Assembly: GCF_006334915.2 (NCBI RefSeq)
Contig: NZ_VDMA02000021.1
Coordinates: 99,462 to 163,461 of the forward strand
From: Microbispora catharanthi
GTDB lineage: Bacteria > Actinomycetota > Actinomycetes > Streptosporangiales > Streptosporangiaceae
Length of the DNA: 64,000 bases
Direction: 5' to 3'
Shown in pieces: positions 59,905-64,000 of the stretch. The translations under genes were made by a program, and so were the position numbers. Position 1 is the first letter of the stretch. Each line of letters begins with the position of its first letter. Under the pieces are notes generated by a model. That model did no database searches, was not told the DNA's origin, and was given only the letters and a program-made list of their open reading frames with translations.

Positions 59905-60542
59905 GCGACCACCCGGCCGTCGCGCAGCTCGATCCGACGGTCCAGGGCTGCGGCGACGTCGCGGTCGTGCGTGATGACCACGACGGTGGAACATAGGCCG
60001 CGCAGCAAGCGCAGCACGTTGGCGCCGGAGGCCGAGTCGAGATTGCCGGTGGGCTCGTCGGCCAGCAATACGTCAGGGTCGCCGACGACCGCGCGGGCGA
60101 CCGCGACCCGCTGACGTTCGCCGCCGGACAGCTCGTGCGGGCGGTGGGTGAGCCGGTCGCCGAGACCGACCCGGCGCAGCGCATCGGCGGCCCGTTCCCT
60201 CCTGGTCCCGGCCGGTACGCCCCGGTACAACAGACCGTCGGCCACCAGGTCGACCGCCCGTACGCCGGGGGTCAGGTGGAAGCGCTGGAAGACGAAGCCG
60301 ATCACGTGGCCGCGCAGCGCCGACAACGTCCTGTCCGGAAGACCGCGCAGCCGATGCCCGGCGAGGGTGACCGATCCAGAGGTGGGGACGTCCAGAGCCC
60401 CCATGATGTGCAGCAACGTTGACTTGCCCGACCCGGAGGGGCCGACCACCGCGACCTGTTCACCGGGCTCCACGTTGAGGCTGATCCCTTCGAGCGCGAC
60501 CACGCCGGGGTACTCCTTGCGTACGTCCTCAAATGTGATCAC
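59901..60542 (-). CDS. ABC transporter ATP-binding protein (MacB type)
   Basis: A 213-residue ATPase: Walker A GPSGSGKST, signature LSGGERQRVAVARAV, Walker B DVLLADEPTGNLDS, H-loop ITHDRD. GTG at 60540-60542 overlaps the adaptor stop, and its stop overlaps the permease ATG, so all are translated together. It is shorter than the usual 225-250 residues only at the C-terminus. Confidence 0.93.
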   Translation of the reverse strand: MITFEDVRKEYPGVVALEGISLNVEPGEQVAVVGPSGSGKSTLLHIMGALDVPTSGSVTLAGHRLRGLPDRTLSALRGHVIGFVFQRFHLTPGVRAVDLVADGLLYRGVPAGTRRERAADALRRVGLGDRLTHRPHELSGGERQRVAVARAVVGDPDVLLADEPTGNLDSASGANVLRLLRGLCSTVVVITHDRDVAAALDRRIELRDGRVVA

Positions 60543-61552
60543 GAGGGAACTCCGACCAGTGTGCCTGCGGCCACACCACGCACCTCGACCCGGCCGTCGG
60601 CGAACAGGCCCACCTCCACCGGGACCTGGCGGATGCCGACGCGCACCGCGTAGCCGCCGCCGGGCCGGGCGAGCAGCGCGGTCACCGGCACCGTCAGCAC
60701 GTTCTTCGCGCTCGCACCGCGCAGCCCGACGACGACCGGCGCCTGGTCGAACCGCCCGAGGGCCTTCTGGTCGCGGGTCGTGACGGTGACCGCGATCGTC
60801 GAGGGCCCGCCCTCCTGGTGCGCCGCGCTCGCCACCCGCCCGACCGTGGCCACCCGGCCGCGTACGGTCCGGCCGTCGGGCAGCGTGATCACGGCCGCCG
60901 AGCCACGCCTGGCCAGATCCTGCAGGGCGACGTCGAGAGCGACCGTCACGACCCGCCTGGTCCCTGAGTACGTCAGCACCGGCCCCGAGGCCGGATCTCC
61001 GAGATGGGCGCTGACCGCCGCCACCCGGACGGGGCCAGGGGTGACCACGAGACTCGACGGTTCCACCACACCGGTGCGCGGTAGGTGCAGCTTTCGCTGC
61101 CAGGCGCGTACTGCGGTCGAGGTGGCGGTGCTGAAGTGGCCGTCGACGGTGAAGCCGCGGTAGCCGAGGGCCCAGAGGTTGCGCTCGACCAGCCGTACGT
61201 CGCGGCCGGACAGGCCCGGGCGGAGCGTGCGGTAGAGCGGCAGCGGGCCGTAGAACAACGGGACCGGCCGGTCGTCGGCCCGGAAGACCGCGCGACCGCG
61301 GCGCAGTACGGCGGCGGGGGCGGGCAGCCAGGTGATCGTGCCTTGGCCGGCGCCCGGCACCGGGACCGTCGTGCCGTAACCCAGGACGCCGTTGACCGGT
61401 TCGGTCCTGGTCAGGGTCTGGCGGAGGACCGGTTCGACCGCCTGCGGCGCGGTCGGCGGGACGGTTGTCCCGCCCCCTAGCCCAGCCGCCCCCGCGGCGA
61501 TCGCGCCCGCGCACGCCAGCGCCGCGGCGCCCAGGAGGAGAGCCCGCCTCAC
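60539..61552 (-). CDS. Efflux adaptor (HlyD/MacA-like) with peptidoglycan-binding domain
   Basis: A 337-residue exported protein: signal/anchor helix LLGAAALACAGAIAAGAAGLGGG, then barrel strands, then a PG_binding_1 module (LRPGLSGRDVRLVERNLWALGYRGFTVDGHFSTATSTAVRAWQRKL), then further lipoyl/barrel-like strands (VALDVALQDLARRGSAAVITLPDGRTVRGRVATVG). Such PGB-HlyD proteins link an ABC exporter to the cell wall in Gram-positives. GTG 61552 overlaps the lipoprotein stop. Confidence 0.88.
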   Translation of the reverse strand: MRRALLLGAAALACAGAIAAGAAGLGGGTTVPPTAPQAVEPVLRQTLTRTEPVNGVLGYGTTVPVPGAGQGTITWLPAPAAVLRRGRAVFRADDRPVPLFYGPLPLYRTLRPGLSGRDVRLVERNLWALGYRGFTVDGHFSTATSTAVRAWQRKLHLPRTGVVEPSSLVVTPGPVRVAAVSAHLGDPASGPVLTYSGTRRVVTVALDVALQDLARRGSAAVITLPDGRTVRGRVATVGRVASAAHQEGGPSTIAVTVTTRDQKALGRFDQAPVVVGLRGASAKNVLTVPVTALLARPGGGYAVRVGIRQVPVEVGLFADGRVEVRGVAAGTLVGVPS

Positions 61553-61998
61553 CTTTTCTTCTCCTTCTCCTCGGGCAGTCGGTTGCGGCAGGCGGCGAGC
61601 GCGGCCTTGTAGGCGGGGTCGGCGTTGAGCTGCTCTCGGTTCATGTGCTCCATCCGGCCGAGCATGCGCATGTTGCCGTCCGGAAGCGGATCGGTCATCT
61701 GGATCTGGTGCGCGCGCATGCACTGCGCGAACGCGCGCAGCTTGGCCATGTCCTCGGCCGGAGGCCGTGCGTGGCGTTCGGCCTCGCCGCCGGGCAGGAG
61801 CGGACGGCATTTCGCGGCCGCCGCCTGAGCGTCGGCCGGCACGTTGTTCACATCGACCGGCTCGGGCAGCGGATGCCCCTGGCGGCGCATGCAGGCGGCA
61901 TACGCGGCCGTCGACCCCGCGCCCGGGGGCGGTGTCGTCGTGGTCGTGGGGGCGCCGCATGCAGCGGTCACCAGCACAAGCAGCACGATTCGTCTCAT
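61549..61998 (-). CDS. Lipoprotein with two CMR motifs
   Basis: A 149-residue lipoprotein: lipobox VTAAC (Cys14). The mature part repeats a motif twice: AAYAACMRRQGHPLPEP and RAFAQCMRAHQIQMTDP, each with 'CMR' followed by a polar stretch and a Pro, and a last Cys in AALAACRN. It is the first gene of the efflux operon. Similar proteins accompany ABC exporters and OmpR-type two-component systems in actinomycetes; they may bind the substrate or a metal. Function unknown. Confidence 0.8.
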   Translation of the reverse strand: MRRIVLLVLVTAACGAPTTTTTPPPGAGSTAAYAACMRRQGHPLPEPVDVNNVPADAQAAAAKCRPLLPGGEAERHARPPAEDMAKLRAFAQCMRAHQIQMTDPLPDGNMRMLGRMEHMNREQLNADPAYKAALAACRNRLPEEKEKKR

Positions 61999-62083
61999 GC
62001 GCCAAGATCTAGCGATCGGGTGGTGATACGGCCGCTACCGCCGATGTCGGACGGATGTCATCCGCTCCGCGCACAATGTGCAC

Positions 62084-62728
62084 ATGCGTGTCTTGGTGGT
62101 CGAGGACCATGAGGTGCTCGCGGCCCGGCTGGCCGAAGGCCTGCGAGACGCCGGCCTCGCCGTCGACGTGGTCGGCGACGGGGCGGCGGCGCTGGAGGCC
62201 GCGGACGGTACGGCGTACGACGTGATCGTGCTGGACCGCGACCTGCCGGTGGTGCACGGGGACCGCGTGTGCCGCACGCTCGCCGGGCGCGGTCCCCGCA
62301 TCCTGATGCTGACCGCCGCCGCGTCGGTCGACGACCGCGTGGACGGCCTGGAACTCGGCGCGGACGACTACCTGGGCAAGCCGTTCGCCTTCCACGAGTT
62401 GGTCGCACGGATCAGGACCCTGGGCAGGAGGGCTCCGTCGGCCCCGCCCGTGGTCCGCGTGAGCGACCTGACCGTCGACCGCGCCCGTCACCGCGCCGCC
62501 CGTGGTCAGCGCGCGCTTTCGCTGACGCGCAAGGAGTTCGGCGTGCTGGAGATGCTCGTGGCCGCCGAGGGGGCGGTCGTCAGCGCCGAGGATTTGCTGG
62601 AACACGTCTGGGATGCGCACGCCGACCCGTTCAGCAACATCGTGTCGGTCACCATGGCCCGGCTTCGTCGCAAGCTCGGACCGCCGCCGCTGATCGAGAC
62701 CGTCGTCGGGCGGGGTTATCGGCTGTGA
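62084..62728 (+). CDS. OmpR-type response regulator
   Basis: A 214-residue regulator: acidic pocket VVEDH, phospho-Asp in DVIVLDRDLPV, Lys in DYLGKPFAFHEL, and a C-terminal winged helix (LTRKEFGVLEMLVAAEGAVVSAEDLLEHVWDAHADPFSNIVSVTMARLRRKLG). ATG 62084 is preferred to GTG 62078. Divergent from the efflux operon by 85 bases, its likely target. The next kinase gene overlaps by four bases. Confidence 0.94.
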   Translation: MRVLVVEDHEVLAARLAEGLRDAGLAVDVVGDGAAALEAADGTAYDVIVLDRDLPVVHGDRVCRTLAGRGPRILMLTAAASVDDRVDGLELGADDYLGKPFAFHELVARIRTLGRRAPSAPPVVRVSDLTVDRARHRAARGQRALSLTRKEFGVLEMLVAAEGAVVSAEDLLEHVWDAHADPFSNIVSVTMARLRRKLGPPPLIETVVGRGYRL

Positions 62729-63750
62729 TCAGCGTCCGGGCCCGGCTGACCCTGCTCTACGTCGCACTGTTCGCCGTCTGCGGCGCCGTCGTCGTCACCG
62801 TCTCATACGGACTGGTCGCAGGGCTTCCCGAAGCCTCGGCGGAACGGAGCGTCCGCCCGGCCGCTCACGAGATCGACATGTTCCTCGCCAGGTGCCAAGA
62901 TCAGCATTACACCGCCGACCAGACCTTCAAGCACAAGTGCGACCAGTCCTATCGGGAGGGCCTGGCCGACGGAGCGCAGAATCAGCGGCAGTTCACACTC
63001 GACAGCCTGCTCCAATACTCCACGCTGACGCTGCTGGCCGCCATTGTGCTGTCGGCCGCTGCCGGATGGCTTCTGGCCGGCCGCGCGCTGCGTCCGGTCG
63101 AGGCCGCGCACGCCGCTCAGCGCCGGTTCGTCTCCAACGCCGCCCACGAGCTGCGTACGCCGCTGACCGTGATGCGCACGGCCGTCGACGTCGTGTTGGC
63201 CAAATCCGCGCCTACGAACGCCGAACTGACCGGCATGGGGCACGAGGTGGCCGCGGTCGTACAGCAGGCGGAAGGGCTGATCGACGGCCTGCTCACGCTG
63301 GCCCGCGCCGAGCGGCCACCGACCCGCCAGGAGGTGGACCTGGCCACGGTGGCCGAAGACGTCATCGACACCGTGGACCGGTCCGTCCACGCTCGGCTCG
63401 GTCCCGCTCCCGCGGCCGGCGATCCTGTCATGCTCGAACGCCTGGTCGCCAACCTGGTCGACAACGCGATGCGCTACAACGTGCCGGGCGGCGAGGTTTG
63501 GGTGGAGACCTCCTGTCGTGACGGCCGCGCACTGCTCACGGTCGCCAACACCGGTCCTGTGATCGACCCGTCGTCGGTGCCCGGGTTGTTCGAGCCGTTC
63601 CGCCGGCTGGTGGATCGGACCAGTACTCAAGGGCATGGACTCGGCCTGGCGATCGTGGCGCAGATCGCGGCGGCGCACGAGGGCGCCGTGACCGCCGAGG
63701 CGCGCCCGGACGGTGGGCTGAAGGTCACGTTCGCACTACCAAGCCGCTAG
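62725..63750 (+). CDS. Sensor histidine kinase (HisKA)
   Basis: A 341-residue kinase: helix 1 (residues 8-30), an extracytoplasmic loop of about 65 residues with two cysteines (57 and 72) in DMFLARCQDQH...TFKHKCDQSY, helix 2 (about 95-117), then H-box RRFVSNAAHELRTPLTVMRTAVD, N-box LVANLVDNAMRYN, and GHGLGLAIV. The Cys pair might form a disulfide that reacts to the signal. GTG 62725 overlaps the regulator stop. Confidence 0.93.
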   Translation: MISVRARLTLLYVALFAVCGAVVVTVSYGLVAGLPEASAERSVRPAAHEIDMFLARCQDQHYTADQTFKHKCDQSYREGLADGAQNQRQFTLDSLLQYSTLTLLAAIVLSAAAGWLLAGRALRPVEAAHAAQRRFVSNAAHELRTPLTVMRTAVDVVLAKSAPTNAELTGMGHEVAAVVQQAEGLIDGLLTLARAERPPTRQEVDLATVAEDVIDTVDRSVHARLGPAPAAGDPVMLERLVANLVDNAMRYNVPGGEVWVETSCRDGRALLTVANTGPVIDPSSVPGLFEPFRRLVDRTSTQGHGLGLAIVAQIAAAHEGAVTAEARPDGGLKVTFALPSR

Positions 63751-63776
63751 GCCTGTACGGGGTTCGGATCTTCAAG

Positions 63777-63870
63777 CCAGGAGGCTTCGGATCCACAAGA
63801 TGGCGCCTCGTAAGTAGAGGCCGGCGAGATACTCTCGGGGGTCTTGTCGAAGCGGAAGGCCAGACCGCGC
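63777..63870 (-). pseudogene. IS5-family transposase 3' remnant, frameshifted
   Basis: The minus strand reads AFRFDKTPES, loses a base, and resumes YLAGLYLRGAILWIRSLLA with a stop near 63778. It parallels the tail of the next transposase (TRYDKTPASYLAGLHLRAAMIWIKDL). An older, different copy of the same family lies beside the newer one. Confidence 0.7.
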
Positions 63871-63898
63871 CACTCCTAGGGCGCGTATCGGGTTGTGA

Positions 63899-64000
63899 TC
63901 AAGGGGTGGTCCGGGTGAGGTCTTTGATCCAGATCATCGCAGCGCGGAGGTGGAGGCCGGCGAGGTAGCTCGCAGGAGTCTTGTCGTAGCGGGTGGCGAT
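63899..64000 (-). mobile_element. IS5-family transposase, 3' part
   Basis: The last 33 codons of a transposase: IATRYDKTPASYLAGLHL, RAAMIWIKDLTRTTP and a TGA at 63899. The R-Y-D-K-T...S-Y motif is the C-terminal end (after the DDE Glu) of IS5/IS4-type transposases in actinomycetes. The gene continues beyond the right edge. Confidence 0.75.

Overview
The window is high-GC DNA (G/C-rich wobble positions, many GTG starts, 4-base start/stop overlaps) from a filamentous actinomycete. CBM2 modules, a GH68 sucrose operon, a GPP34/SPFH operon and a c-di-AMP (ydaO) riboswitch suggest a soil Streptosporangiales-like organism; the exact taxon is inference. There is no rRNA, tRNA, CRISPR array or secondary-metabolite assembly line.

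Left part (0-22 kb): a patchwork of small regulator/enzyme pairs, most divergent and separated by a visible palindromic operator. Examples are TetR with an NTF2-like protein, TetR with an FAD monooxygenase, MarR with an isochorismatase-like protein, MarR with an alpha/beta hydrolase, and WYL with a VOC protein. Among them lie an SPFH - ribbon-helix-helix - GPP34 operon, a pirin, a secreted HNH nuclease, two secreted propeller-like proteins, and an NlpC/P60 wall hydrolase behind a c-di-AMP riboswitch that appears to start at CTG. Next come a small tautomerase coupled to an MFS pump, a secreted CE1 esterase with CBM2, and lgt.

Middle part (22-42 kb): a sucrose/fructan operon on the minus strand (lipoprotein binding protein, two permeases, ROK fructokinase, cytoplasmic GH68 enzyme, alpha/beta hydrolase) opposite its LacI regulator. 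It is followed by a PEP-synthase-like protein facing two small DNA-binding genes, a GH15 trehalase/glucoamylase-type enzyme, an FtsX-type ABC exporter with a NarL-type two-component system, and a disulfide oxidoreductase.

Right part (42-64 kb): a mosaic island. Five copies of the 3' end of msrA (methionine sulfoxide reductase), all on the minus strand, sit at about 42.2, 48.4, 54.2, 55.1 and 58.15 kb, but there is no msrA gene in the window. N-terminal remnants of a serine recombinase lie next to two of them, and toxin-antitoxin genes or remnants lie beside several. I read this as repeated integration of serine-recombinase elements into the 3' part of msrA, each event displacing one old 3' end leftwards. 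Decay of the copies increases to the left, which fits. Cargo between copies includes a beta-lactamase-fold hydrolase with a two-component system, SDR/TetR, an ArsR-type regulator with a RibD-like reductase, a CBM2-SMP30 fusion, VapBC modules, a MerR regulator with a tail-to-tail protein lacking the HTH, and an ABC/adaptor/lipoprotein efflux operon with an OmpR-type two-component system. The window ends in two overlapping-family IS transposase tails.
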